Assembly: GCA_963575745.1 (NCBI GenBank)
Contig: CAUYUJ010016893.1
Coordinates: 486,342-550,341, forward strand
Length of the DNA stretch: 64,000 nt
From: Prorocentrum cordatum
Lineage: Eukaryota; Sar; Dinophyceae; Prorocentrales; Prorocentraceae
Reading direction: 5' to 3'
Numbering within the stretch: position 1 is the first letter of the stretch; every line of letters starts with the position of its first letter. A program made the position numbers and the translations under genes. Below are positions 12,531-22,690 of this stretch, one piece after another. The notes beneath the pieces are model-generated. The model was not told the origin of the DNA and ran no database searches. It saw nothing but the letters and a program-made list of their open reading frames with translations.

Positions 12531-13789
12531 ACCGTGCTGTCCCCGTGCCCGGTCCCGCTCCGCCCGTAGTCGGTTTTCCGCGTCCCGTCGTATTGGAAGC
12601 GCTACTGGAGCGCCTTCCTTTACCTCAACCTGCCCGAGAACAACCGCAGCACCTTGCTTGCTGACTGCCCTGGGGCTCGGCTTGCTCAACGTCTTCCTTT
12701 CAACTCCTCGGGGCTGAGCCCACCGGCAGTCCTAGGCGAGCTGCCGCCGCACGGAGGCGCTCTTGCAGCTCGCAGGGATCTGCCTCCCTCCCCCGGCCGC
12801 GGCGCACCAAGTGCAGCAGGCCCGCTGCACCTTGCGACGAGATGCGTGAGCTGGCGCTCCTGACGTGGCGGCTGCGGAACCCCGCAGTTGGCCCGCAGCG
12901 CGATCGCTGGCGCCACCTGCAGCGTGATCGCTGGCTCCACTCGTGAGCGTCCACGCAGTTGGCAGCCAACCTGTCGCGAATCCGAATGAGGGCACGAGTG
13001 GGAGAGCGGGGGGGAGCAAACCGGGGAATGAGGATCACATCCGCTCACAAAACGGCCCCAGGACCGTCGTACGGTCCCAAAGCGAACGCCCAATTGCGAA
13101 AAAACGTTTGGATACAAATGCGTGGCGTCGTGTCTTTGTTGTTCTTAACGGACCCCTGGAGGCCTCGAGCAGTTCCTGGCGACTGGCTCTTCATGCCGAG
13201 CAGCTCTCCGACGGTCCCCAGGACTGCCAGAAACCTGCCGTTGTAATGTTCCCGCGGGGCGAGGATGCCAGGGGGCGACGAGGACGAGGAACGGGGAGGT
13301 GAATGAACGGCTTAGGAGGACAGTCAGTCGCATGACTAAAGCATGAAGACAGAACTCAAACCTGCCTGGCCTTCTCTTCGGCCCTGGTCCGCTGGAACGG
13401 CCCTCGTCCTCACCGAGCACGGGGGGAGGCAAGGCGAGAAACGAGCAGGAGAGCGGGCGAGGCATGACGCGACGAGCAGGGGGGGGGGGGCGAGCGGGCC
13501 GCGGCGCCTGCCACCCGCCAGAGAGCTCCGCCAGCCGAGTGCCGCCGTTGAGCTCCGCGCAGCCGGGGCCAACGTAGCACCAGGTGCCGCCGAACCACTC
13601 CTGGGGGCACCCGGGGAGGAGGGCGGAGCGTTCCCGCGGCACATCCCCCACGAGATCGGAGCGTCCGCACCTCGCACCGGGCGGGGTCGCCCGGTTTCGA
13701 CCTCGGGGCCACGACGCCAGCGGTCAGGCTCGACGGATGCCGCAGAAAAAGATGGGGTCGAGGGCCCCCGTCGTGAAGTTTCGCTGTGT

Positions 13790-13992
13790 TGCTTTCGTCG
13801 GCGCGGATCTCGGCGGCCACCAGGCGACGATGACTTCCCCGCGCGCGAGCGCCGCGAACCACCACGTCGGTGCTTCGCCGCAGCGCGCAGCTTTTGTCGT
13901 CGCGGATCTCGGCGACCACCAGGCGATGATGGCTTCCCCGCGCGCGAGCGCTGCGAACCACCACACGTCGGTGCTTCGCCGCAGCGCGCAGA
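13790..13992. repeat. 99-bp tandem duplication (33 codons)
   Basis: Two adjacent copies start at about 13,791 and 13,890 and share GCGGATCTCGGCG and CCCCGCGCGCGAGCG blocks. The period is a multiple of three, so the plus frame repeats a peptide beginning FVGADLGGHQ/FVVADLGDHQ. The second copy carries a 2-bp insertion near its end that breaks the periodic frame. Confidence 0.88.
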
Positions 13993-14785
13993 GAGTGCCA
14001 GCGCCTGGCCAACGAGGAGCGCTGCACGCTGCGCACGGGGGGTGGGGGGGGGGGGCGCGATGGCGGCGGAGCAGGCCGGAGTGGAGGCGGGCCCCAGGGC
14101 GGGGCAGAGGGGGACGATTTCGCACGAGGGGGGGGAGAGAGCTCCTGGAGATGTCTCGCGCAGGCTCGGTAGGAGGTCGTCGAGGCCTGATGAGGCCCCG
14201 CGAAGGAACCCCAGACAGGTTCCGGCAGGCCTCCCTCCACCCGAGGGCTGGCAGTCGAAGCGTCGAAGCGCAGACCCCCCCCTTCAGCAGTCCCAGCCTG
14301 GTTCGCGGAGGCCCCTCCGCCGAGAACGGACCCCGAAAGTGTCCAAAGGCAGATTCCCCCCAGAAGTCCTGGATCGCGAAAACCCCACTTCCAGGTGAGG
14401 ACTAGGAATCAAAATGTCAAACGCCGACCTCCCCCACAGGAGTTCCAGACAAGCTCGTCGAGAACCCCCTCGAGGACGAAGGTCGAACTGGGAAACATTC
14501 CCCCCCTCACGAAGTCTCCGAATGGCGTCGAAGAGATCCCTCTTTCCAATCGAAGGCGAACATGGCACAAATCAAATTCGGCCCCCCGCCCCAGGCGTCT
14601 GCCTTTGGCGCCGCAGCCAAGCCCCCCTCTCTGGGCTAACTAAGGACAAAAACTGTCATCCCCCCCCCAGAACCCCCCAGACATATTGAACCAGACCCCC
14701 CCCGCCCCCACTGGCTGGGCACCCTCGGCCATCAAAATCAGACCGCCCGTTACCCCCCCCACACTCCCCCCCACTCCCCCCCCCC

Positions 14786-14825
<40 letters not shown>

Positions 14826-15020
14826 CATGATGAAACCCGGAGTGGCCGACGTTCCTCGCGGGGCCCCGCGCAGCTTCCCTCGCTTCCCCCCCATCCATCC
14901 TTCCTACGTCCACCCCGCCCCATCCTCCATCCTCCTCCATCCTTTTCCTCCTCCATCCTCCTCTTCAAGTCTCCTCCCGCCTCCAAAATCCCTCCTCCTC
15001 CTCCTCCGGCTCCTCCTGTC
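14786..15020. repeat. AC dinucleotide run and CCT cluster
   Basis: (AC)n at 14,788-14,823, then pyrimidine-rich CCT/CTC sequence at about 14,925-15,020, separated by about 100 bp of ordinary sequence. Confidence 0.9.
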
Positions 15021-15537
15021 CCCCCCAACCCTCTATGTTCTCATATGTTCTTGATTTTCGTATTTCCCCCCGGACTTGGTGCGTTGCTGTCGCCTTCGCC
15101 TGGCACCTAGTACGGCCCGACAACTTTCCGCTCACAATGGCCAGCGCCATCTTGCAGCCAGGGACGCACTCCCGAACACTGGCTGACACCTTACAACAAA
15201 TATCCTGCCGCTGCACCATTGCCCTGGCCCGCCAGCCCCTGGCCCGGACACTGCCGCCAACCTCGTGCGGGCAGGGATTATAACCGACAGGACAGACGAC
15301 CTCCCGACGACAGCCCACAAGACGACATCCCCTACGCACCCAACGACGGCACCAGCGACGCATGGGCTCGCAGCGACAATCCCTGTACTGGCTGCATGCC
15401 CGCTCCCGTCGCCCACCTTCTTGTGAAATCGGCGCAGCCCCGCCAGGCCCGAAGCGCCCAACGAGCGCGAGGGACGACACGCAGGCTTCCCATCTTCAAC
15501 GCCCAGGCGCCCGCTGAAACCGCACTACAGCCGGGGC

Positions 15538-15710
15538 GTTGACCTAAGGAACCCGAAATCCTAAATAAGGAACGAGGCCCCTTTCTTCCATAAGCTAACC
15601 TTCGGTTTCCTGTCGAAAACATAAGCAAAGCCTGAGGCAAGCTGTGAAACCCTGCAGGAACGCGGAGCCCCTCCCCAACGAAAAGGCTTCCTTCTGCAGG
15701 GCCCCGCCTG
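15538..15710. mobile_element. Tc1/mariner-like MITE, copy 1
   Basis: A 173-bp element with ends CAGCCGGGGC and GCCCCGCCTG, flanked on the left by TA (TG on the right, presumably mutated). It shares most of its length with the element at 29,916-30,091, including GGGGCGTTGACCTAAGGAAC and GCGGAGCCCCTCCCCAAC. It is non-coding. The CAGT-type ends and TA target are typical of Tc1/mariner MITEs. This copy has an insertion of about 9 bp near its 5' end relative to copy 2. Confidence 0.8.
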
Positions 15711-16636
15711 TGCTCCGCCCATGCTGTGAATCCGCCACTGGAGGGTGGCTCCCTGCAGGCAGAGTGTGGACGCCCTGCCCCAGGACCACAGACGACAACC
15801 CCCGCGCCAGGTGGGGCCACCCATTCTGCCGAACCTGCCGGCAGCACTGTCAACCCCCCCGCGCCACCGTCGCCATCGACAGCCGAACCGATATAAGCGT
15901 CCCAAGGCCACCTTCACCCGACCAGGACCGTGCTCACTGGCCTATGGAGGCTACGTTCGACGCCGGGGCACGATCCACTTGCGGCCGGCCAATGGTGGCA
16001 GGGGCTGGAGCCACGCTCTGGCGACACGATGACGACGGGGCCGCGCCCACCCGCCTCGCCTCGTGCATTGTTGCCCCACCGCGGCGAGGTGCCTCGCCAG
16101 ACTGAGCGCACTGGCGCAGGCGAGCCCCACAGCCCGAGCTGCCCGCATCGCCTGGGGCAACCTGGCCACCGTAAGGCGCGGCGCTCGTACCGGCAGGCAT
16201 CCGGCGACTTCCGCTGGCCACGCACATGGACATGGGACTGAGGCTCCTCGCCGAACGAGGCTGGGCCCTGTCCCGGCAGGCGGTCCGACGCCGCCTGGAC
16301 GTGGCCAGCGACAGGCTGGCCACCCTGGGAGTGTTTTGGGCAGACGCCCTACACTCAGTCGGCAGCGACACAGTCAGAACCCGGGCCGCATGGCACGACC
16401 GCCGGGGCTCCGAAACCGAACCGCCTCCTCTCCTTCCCCCTCCCCCCCGTCCCTTCCCCTGGACCCCGACAGCCTCGCTGCCGCGGCTGGCGCCCTGGAA
16501 GCTGCCGCTGCCCAGGATACCAGACGCCCCCAGCGGATCGATCGATCGGACTCTGCGCGCCAAGGTCAGCCGCCCCGGCGCTGCTGCAGCGCGCTGCCGA
16601 CCCAGAAGGTGCGCCGCCACCCTCATCTGACTTGCA
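15711..16636. other. GC-rich block upstream of the zinc-finger fragment
   Basis: Coding-like composition without a recognised domain. A plus-strand frame from 16,226 to 16,630 begins MDMGLRLLAERGWALSRQAV and could be a decayed exon belonging with the zinc-finger and helicase fragments downstream. The minus-strand frames look like GC shadows. I cannot assign a function. Confidence 0.3.
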
Positions 16637-16811
16637 ACGGGAGGAGGAGGAGGAGGAGGAGGAGGAGGAGGAGGAGGAGGAGGAGGAGGAGCAGGAGGAG
16701 GAGGAGGAGGAGGGGGGGGAGGGGGAGGAGGAGGAGGAGGAGGAGGAGGAGGAGGAGGAGGAGGAGGAGGAAAGGAGGAGGAGGAGGAGGAGGAGGAGGA
16801 GGAGGAGGACG
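16637..16811. repeat. GGA triplet tract
   Basis: About 175 bp of nearly pure GGA, interrupted only by short G runs and an AAGG. It splits the coding-derived block around it. Confidence 0.95.
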
Positions 16812-16983
16812 AGGAGTTGGTTGCCCCCCAGCGTGACTCACCAGCAGCACGGGCCCACTTGCCAGATAACCCGCCTGCCTGGCCCCCGACCCAAGCGGCC
16901 CGACCCCGGCCCCTGGACAAAAGCCGAGGTTCCAGCGCAGGAGGTGGCCGTACACGCGGTGGGCAGGGGGCGCAAGGCTGGAG

Positions 16984-17211
16984 GGCTGGCAGTACTGTGA
17001 GCCGTGCGGGAAGATCGTGAACGAAAGGGGTCACTTCTACGACACGAGGCACAGGAATAAGAGCGCACGGCAGGATTCGCACGGCACCGCCCGACCCCCA
17101 GCAGTGGACAGGAGGTGGAGACCTGTGGACCCTAACGCAGGGACAGCCCACCCCCGACATACCCCGGAAGCAATACCCGGGATGGCTGCGAGTGACCCAT
17201 CCCGCCATTGA
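16984..17211 (+). pseudogene. C2H2-type zinc-finger coding fragment
   Basis: The plus frame reads YCEPCGKIVNERGHFYDTRH: C-x2-C, then two histidines five residues apart, the spacing of a C2H2 (U1-like) zinc finger. The first cysteine codon is at 16,996 and the frame stays open to a stop at 17,209-17,211. No convincing start lies upstream because the GGA tract intervenes. Fingers of this type bind nucleic acid. With a superfamily 1 helicase relic 1.7 kb downstream on the same strand, this may be the N-terminal part of one decayed zinc-finger helicase gene. That link is inference. Confidence 0.5.
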
Positions 17212-17321
17212 CGGCGTCGGGATGGAGGACGAATGAGAGCCCATAGAAGGGGACTGGGACGCCGTCCCAATCTGCTTTCCCCGCCCAACGCCAGCGACAA
17301 CTGGAGGACCCCCCAGGCACA

Positions 17322-17540
17322 GGGACCGACATCGACGCCGTCAAGGACCCCTGGTGGAGCATGGGCATCAAGGACACCTCCCGCGAGGAAGCCATTCGGA
17401 AAATGACACAGACGGCTCTGGCGCGTATGTCGCGGACGCCCAGCGAGCCGACACGCCCTGTCCCTGACGGCACCCGCCGCCCACGCGACACGCGAACAGG
17501 ACCAGACGGGGCACCAGCAGACCCCCCCAAGCCGCCATGA
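17322..17540 (+). pseudogene. Coding-like fragment of unknown function
   Basis: Open for 72 codons and protein-like in composition near its start (TDIDAVKDPWWSMGIKD, then SREEAIRKMTQTALARM), becoming Pro/Arg-rich before the TGA at 17,538. No start codon of its own is evident. It lies between the zinc-finger fragment and the helicase relic, so it is probably a further piece of the same decayed gene or of another exon. I do not recognise the family. Confidence 0.35.
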
Positions 17541-17769
17541 CCATCCGCCTGTCCGACGCCGACCCCCCGCCGCCCCCCCGTGCACCCGACGCCTCCCCGC
17601 GGCGCCGACAGCCCTGCGGCCCTCGCCTCAGCCGACGACCTCGAGCTCCCAGCCGCCACCAGGGCGGCACGAAGCGTGCAAGGACATGTACGCTCACCCC
17701 TGTCACCAGCCCCCAGCGCAGCACATCCAGCGGCCCACGGGCCCCGTGCCAGGGGCAATCACCCTACCA

Positions 17770-17963
17770 GACAAGCGGCAGCGGAACCTCCAGGCAGAGG
17801 ATGGAGGCCCTATCAGGTGTCTGAGCTCGAGAAATTCGCCAGGCTTGAACCCGAGGTCGACGGGACCAGCAAAACTAGGACAGAGCTACGCAAGCGGCGC
17901 ACCAGCGCACTAGACGTGGGCATCCACAAGTACGCCCCCGGTCCCGCCCCCCAAAAAATGTGA
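17770..17963 (+). pseudogene. Coding-like fragment before the helicase relic
   Basis: The plus frame reads RPYQVSELEKFARLEPEVDG, then a charged KTRTELRKRRTSALDVGIH segment, ending in TGA at 17,961-17,963. The balanced use of charged and hydrophobic residues differs from the Pro/Ala/Arg-only shadow frames around it. Family unknown. The next protein-like segment, ELTLLVSRKSPITGRL, lies in a frame opening at 18,007. Confidence 0.3.
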
Positions 17964-18006
17964 GGGAGTAGAAGCTGCAAAACGAGCTCAGCAACCACAC
18001 AGGCAA

Positions 18007-20866
18007 ATGGAGATCTGCCTATTCACCTGGGACGGCGACTGGAACCTCGACTGGAACAAGGACGACCTACACGAACTCACACTCCTGGTCTCACGCAAGT
18101 CGCCCATCACCGGCCGCCTGTCAGAGGTCCGACCCGTGTGGCCCCCCTCACCAGGAGCCCGCACCACTGAACATCGGAGCGGACGCTGCCCCATAAATTG
18201 CCTGATTGCCGGGATGAACACCAGGAAAGGGCAGGCCATCCGCCCCCTTGACACGCCTGCCGACAGACCCACACAGCCCGGTCAAGCCCGGTCCCGGATC
18301 GATCGCGCCCCAGGGCAGATCCGAGCCTACGGGTCTGGAGCGCTGTGCAACACGTATGCATGCTGAACTCCCTTCCAGACGACATGTGGGGCATCCCCCT
18401 ACACGTCATCCCGCGCGTGGTGGCGTTCCGAAGCGCTCCCGTCACCAACGAGGTAATCGCCAACAGCACGGCAGACCCAGCGCGGGCAGGGAACCCACTC
18501 CAGGCACGGGCGGCCGCCACCCTGGACATCAAGATCCCAGACCCCGAGGGCCACCAAGGCGACGCGACCTCTCTGCTGCCCGCCCCCACCGACAAAGACG
18601 TCGAATGCTGTGCCAGCAACGTCTTCCAGAGACCCCCGCCCTCCCTGCCCCGCCACGAGGCCCAGGCAACGGCCGCCAGACACAGCCTCAACGAAGCGCA
18701 GGCGAGGGTCTTACAGCAATCCCTGGCCACCCTGGTGCTGCTTATTAACGGACCCCGAGGCACTGAGAAAACCCAGACCATTGCCGCCGTGATGGACCTA
18801 TGCCTGCCATGCACTCCGCCAGTATGGACTGTCGGTCTGTTCTCCAGTTCTAACAAAGGTGCCGACATGCCAGCCAAGTACCTACTTGACGCTCGGCAGG
18901 CAGGTAAGCTGAGCGCGGACGCTGGATTCCCTGAGCAGGCTGTACGGCTGGCTCATCCCGACAAGGTCGCCAACCCGGAGGCTCGCCAGCCTACCGCACT
19001 CGACCGCAACCGAAAGGTCTGGGGAGACCCCCAGTGCGACGTCCGCAGGAAAACCCTCACCAAGGAGAAAACGAGGGCCATTCAAGACTCGAGGCTGATC
19101 CTCGCCACGCACAAGCGTGCCGCAGACCTGGTAGCCCCTACAAGCCCCCACCTCCCCCCAGGGCATCCCGGACGAGGCCAGGCAATCCACCGAGGCCCCG
19201 GCCGCCAGCCCCCTCGCTTTGCTCGTCCGCAGCGGTGGCCAGGTGATCATCTGCGGAGACGAATAAGCAGCTCACCCCCACCGTCACCTCGGAGAGGGCA
19301 GCCGCCCTGGGCGTGTCCCGTTCCATCCCCGCGCGCCTCCACGCCTCGCTCGGGAGGGGCACCGACCACAACGCACCCCCCAACCGCTGCTGCGGCTGCA
19401 CCCAGGAAGGCCGCTCCCACTGCTTCCAGGAAGGCCCACTGCTCCCACTGCTTCCAGGAAGGCTGCTCCCACTGCTTCCAGGAAGGCCGCTCCCACTGCT
19501 CCCAGAACCCTGCAGCAGCCGTCCCACTGCTTCCAGGAAGGCAAGCGGATATCAGGGCCCACAAACTACCCAGAGGCCCCCAGCTCCAGGCCTCCCCGGG
19601 CGCAGCGCCGAGCCTCGCGACCGGGCCGTCCCTCGCGAACCCAGGCGCGGAGCACCCGACACCACTGCCCCCATCGGCGCTGACGGCTTCCACGATTCAA
19701 CCCACGGCGCCCTCCGAGGAAATTACGTCAGAGTGCTGCTGGTCCACGAGATCCGCCGAGTTGCCCACCAACCTTGCACAGGGCACTGCCAACCTCAGAG
19801 ACGCGGCGCCGGTAAAGGGAAAGGAGCGCACAATGGACCAGTGTTCGGCCGTCAGGCACCCGACCCGCTAAACGGGCGAGGACTCCAGTTCCCAGGGCTG
19901 GAACAAACATGCCCCCAACTCTTCAAAAAAGGACTCATCGGCGTCGCCACGATCGACGGCAGCCAAGGCGACGAGGCGAACCTGGTCATCTTGTGCACCA
20001 CCCATTCCAACCCCTATGGCCGATGGGGCTTCATGGACGACCCCCACGGGATCAACGTCGCTTTCACCCATGCCCAAGAAGGGGTCGTGGTGCTTATGAA
20101 CGGGCGCATGGCCTCCACAGCCGCAGAGTTCCAGATGCACACCCTGGCAGACTGGGCTACCAAGGCCAACCTATGGACCCAGTCCCTTAATTTACCGGGC
20201 ACCAGGCACAAGCTGACCGAGCACCTTTCCTCCCTCGACAAAATCCTTCAGGCCCCCATCGGGTCAGAAGATCCGACCCCCCCCAAGAGGATCAGGCAAG
20301 GATCGCTGCCGAACGCGACATGCGCTCCGAGGACAGGAAGGCCCAGAAAATGTCAGAGCAACGCGTCCTTGGCTTCCAGACCCTACGCGGCAGTAAGCTA
20401 CCACGCGGCCACTGCTGGGACAGGCTGGCCCACGAGTTACAGACTACAGGCACCACTCTCATGCGCGACCTGGCCCTTGCCCCCGCCCTCTGCTGCGTCC
20501 TGCATCCGCATCTGCACGACCCCGGGGGACGCGGCCAGAGACCTCTTTGAACAGTGCCGCCAGATGGTCGGCCACGACGGGTACCTCTTTGGCATGGAGC
20601 TGGGCCCCGACCACGCCAATTACGCATGCGCTGCCAGGGGCGCGCCTGCTCCAGGTTGCAGGCCTGCAACCCACCGGCAACCACGACCAAAGGGCAGTGC
20701 CGCTGGAGGAAGACAGCAGACCACGCGCCCCACGGAACTTCAGGTACCCCCCCACCGCCTGGAGCCAAACCACGCGCGAATGCTTCCGCCATCAGGGACA
20801 GTCCTCCTTTGCCCACCTGCATGCACTAACCCAGCCCCCCGACCGTAACAGCCCTTCTATAGACGG
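18007..20866 (+). pseudogene. UPF1-like superfamily 1 helicase relic
   Basis: The motifs follow SF1B (UPF1/Mov10-like) order. Q-motif-like LNEAQARVLQQSL; Walker A as GPRGTEKT at 18,750-18,773 (the usual form is GPPGTGKT); Ia-like SSSNKGADM; LILATHKRAADL; motif II DEAR at 19,171-19,182; motif III ICGDE then KQLTPTV at 19,249-19,285; motif V TIDGSQGDEANLVIL from 19,949; motif VI near GFMDDPHGINVAFTHAQ around 20,030-20,082, where the usual Thr-Arg is Thr-His. Three frames are used: the switch before motif II, then a one-base shift between GDE and KQLTPTV, with an in-frame TAA at 19,264. The altered Walker A, the lost arginine finger and the shifts argue for a dead gene. Introns or assembly errors could account for the shifts but not for the substitutions. 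Confidence 0.78.
19402..19545. repeat. 24-bp minisatellite inside the helicase relic
   Basis: Tandem units close to GCTCCCACTGCTTCCAGGAA plus GGCC, 24 bp each with one 28-bp variant, about five copies. They lie between helicase motifs III and V. 24 bp is eight codons, so one frame repeats RSHCFQEG, but the 28-bp unit shifts it. A natural helicase has no such repeat here, so the array probably expanded after function was lost. Confidence 0.85.
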
Positions 20867-21830
20867 ACAGCTGCCAACCCGACAAAGTATTTAAGACCCC
20901 CCAGGGTTATTCTAGCACCGCAATGTTATTCAATATTCCACGGGGGCATTTTCGCGGAGCGAAATCTTGAGCACCGCGCGCAAACAACAAAACAAAATCC
21001 CAATCGGTGGCGGCCCCTACGGGGCCAAGGAAGGAATTCGCAGGGAATGTCAAGGATCTGTGCTAAGATCCTGCGCATGTACTTGCGGAGGGAACAGCGC
21101 CAGAGTCCGAGGATGGCTCAGCAGTGCTTAGTAGAGCTCAGCAAGGCCCAGCAATGCTTAGCAGAGCTTTGCAAGGAGGCCCTCCTGGTGCCGAAGTAAC
21201 GCTTCCAGGGTGCCGGATGCGTTATCGTTTCACCGGAAGGGGAGGGTCTTAAGTACTTCTCGCGGTTAGACCCAAGCGGAGCACTCATCGCCCGACCTTG
21301 GACCAACAACGCACTCGTCCTGATGCTCCTGCTCATCCGTGAACCCAGGCCAGCCTCTTCCTGGAACGACCTACTCTCCCTGGACTTCCCATTGGCAGAC
21401 ACACTAACTGCCTGCATCCTCCTTACCACTTCCGCCGACCTGTCCGCCCTTAGCAACCATCGATGTGCAGTCTGCGCCCTATCTTAGGACCTAGTCGGCT
21501 CCGACGTCGGGCTCATGCCCGAGGCGCCCACGGCGACGCAAATCCAGTACGGCAAGCTCGTGTCGTGACGACCCTGGCGTTGGTTTCTGACACCGCGTGG
21601 ATCGTTCAACCTTGAACGATCGGCGGCTTTTCGATCCCCCGATCGTTCCATGTAGGCCGATTCTGAGCCACTGGCGGTGTTCAACCTTGAACGCCCGCGG
21701 CTGGGTCGCCGCTGGTCGACACGACGCGAACCTACCGTACATCGGCGGCGGGATATCCGGCAGTAGGAGTGACCTCAACAAGCCCCCGCCAACTGGGGCC
21801 CTGCCGGGGGCCGCGCTATAATCAGCCACC
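20867..21830. other. Intergenic-looking sequence, nothing recognised
   Basis: Less GC-rich than the block before it. It contains a locally repeated CTCAGCA(G/A)(T/G)GCTTAG motif at 21,116-21,165 and a TTGAACGATCG/CGATCGTTCCA pair around 21,612-21,650. No gene recognised. Confidence 0.4.
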
Positions 21831-21836
21831 CTGCAG

Positions 21837-22690
21837 ATGGGCGACAACCGTTCCCACGCAGCCGACCAGGCCCCAGACGTCTACTGCGACGAATGTAAAC
21901 ACGGCCCCTTCGACCACCGCAGAGCCGAGGGGAGGTGCCTGGGTAAACGCCGAAGTTCGCCAGATCCCAGCAGCCAGCCGCCCGGAATCCTACAAGCGGG
22001 GATCCGACAGCTGGTGGCGCTGCAGCAGTTGTTGGAGGACCAACCAAGCAGTCGTGGGGCACCCCATACCAGATGAAAAAAACTATCCCCCTTCCTCCAA
22101 GACCTCGAGTCGCGACAGCACCTCCCCGCGGACGCGTTCCAGCCTAAACCCCTGCCTACCAAACCACTCATCCACCTCCCTGACGCCCACGCACCGCTCT
22201 GGCAGCTCCTTTTGCCCCAGCCAGGCACGCAGGACCCAGCCAACGCGAACGCTACGATTCCCACCCGACGCTCTGGGGGCGACAGGTTCGGGGGGAACGC
22301 CAGCGCAGACGGCTGGAAGAGCAGATGTGATCGCTGCCCCAACTCCGCCCCAGTTCACGAGTGGCAGTGCGGGCACACCACCGAAGGCATTTTCATATAC
22401 CGCCCCGGCGACCCTGACCCCACGTCCACCACCCACGGCCTCCCGCCTTTCAACGACTGGGTCAAGCTATTCTCTAGCATGCAGTGGAATGCGACCTGTT
22501 ACTGCGAGCGCTGCCTGGTCGACCGACGCCCAGGAAATGCTGACCCGGGACGGGGCCGAAGTCTACCCCGACAACCCGCCCAAGGGGAGGCGCCCCTTGC
22601 CGCCGCCGCAGCCCGCCACCAACCCGCTCCTGGACCAAAGCGCAGAATGCGCCCCCAGTGGCAGCCCCCCGACCCCAGCGGACTGAGGTG
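21837..22690 (+). pseudogene. Cys/His-rich metal-binding coding fragments
   Basis: Three zinc-binding-like segments in alternating plus frames. YCDECKHGPFDHRRAEGRC starts at 21,882. WWRCSSCW starts at 22,012 and resembles a one-knuckle RanBP2/NZF-type W-x-C-x2-C. A longer segment at 22,326-22,514 has C-x2-C-x6-H-x3-C-x-H, about 40 residues, then C-x-C-x2-C. The frame changes at least twice. I cannot name the family. A treble-clef or zinc-ribbon protein, or the C-terminal part of the helicase gene upstream, are both possible. Metal binding is inferred only from residue spacing. Confidence 0.4.

Larger units (their letters stand above)
12531..15030. other. GC-rich stretch with overlapping open frames, no gene recognised
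   Basis: Open frames of 90-351 codons overlap on both strands (the longest is plus 13,343-14,398). All are rich in Ala, Arg, Gly and Pro and lack motifs, so GC content alone can explain them. Poly-C/poly-G runs are frequent. A 99-bp tandem duplication, an AC run and a CCT run inside are listed separately. Diverged exons cannot be excluded. Confidence 0.35.

Noticed and set aside
13343-14398. A 351-codon plus-strand gene
   Set aside because: Two other long frames on either strand overlap it, composition is Arg/Pro/Ala/Gly only, and a 2-bp indel breaks its internal duplication.
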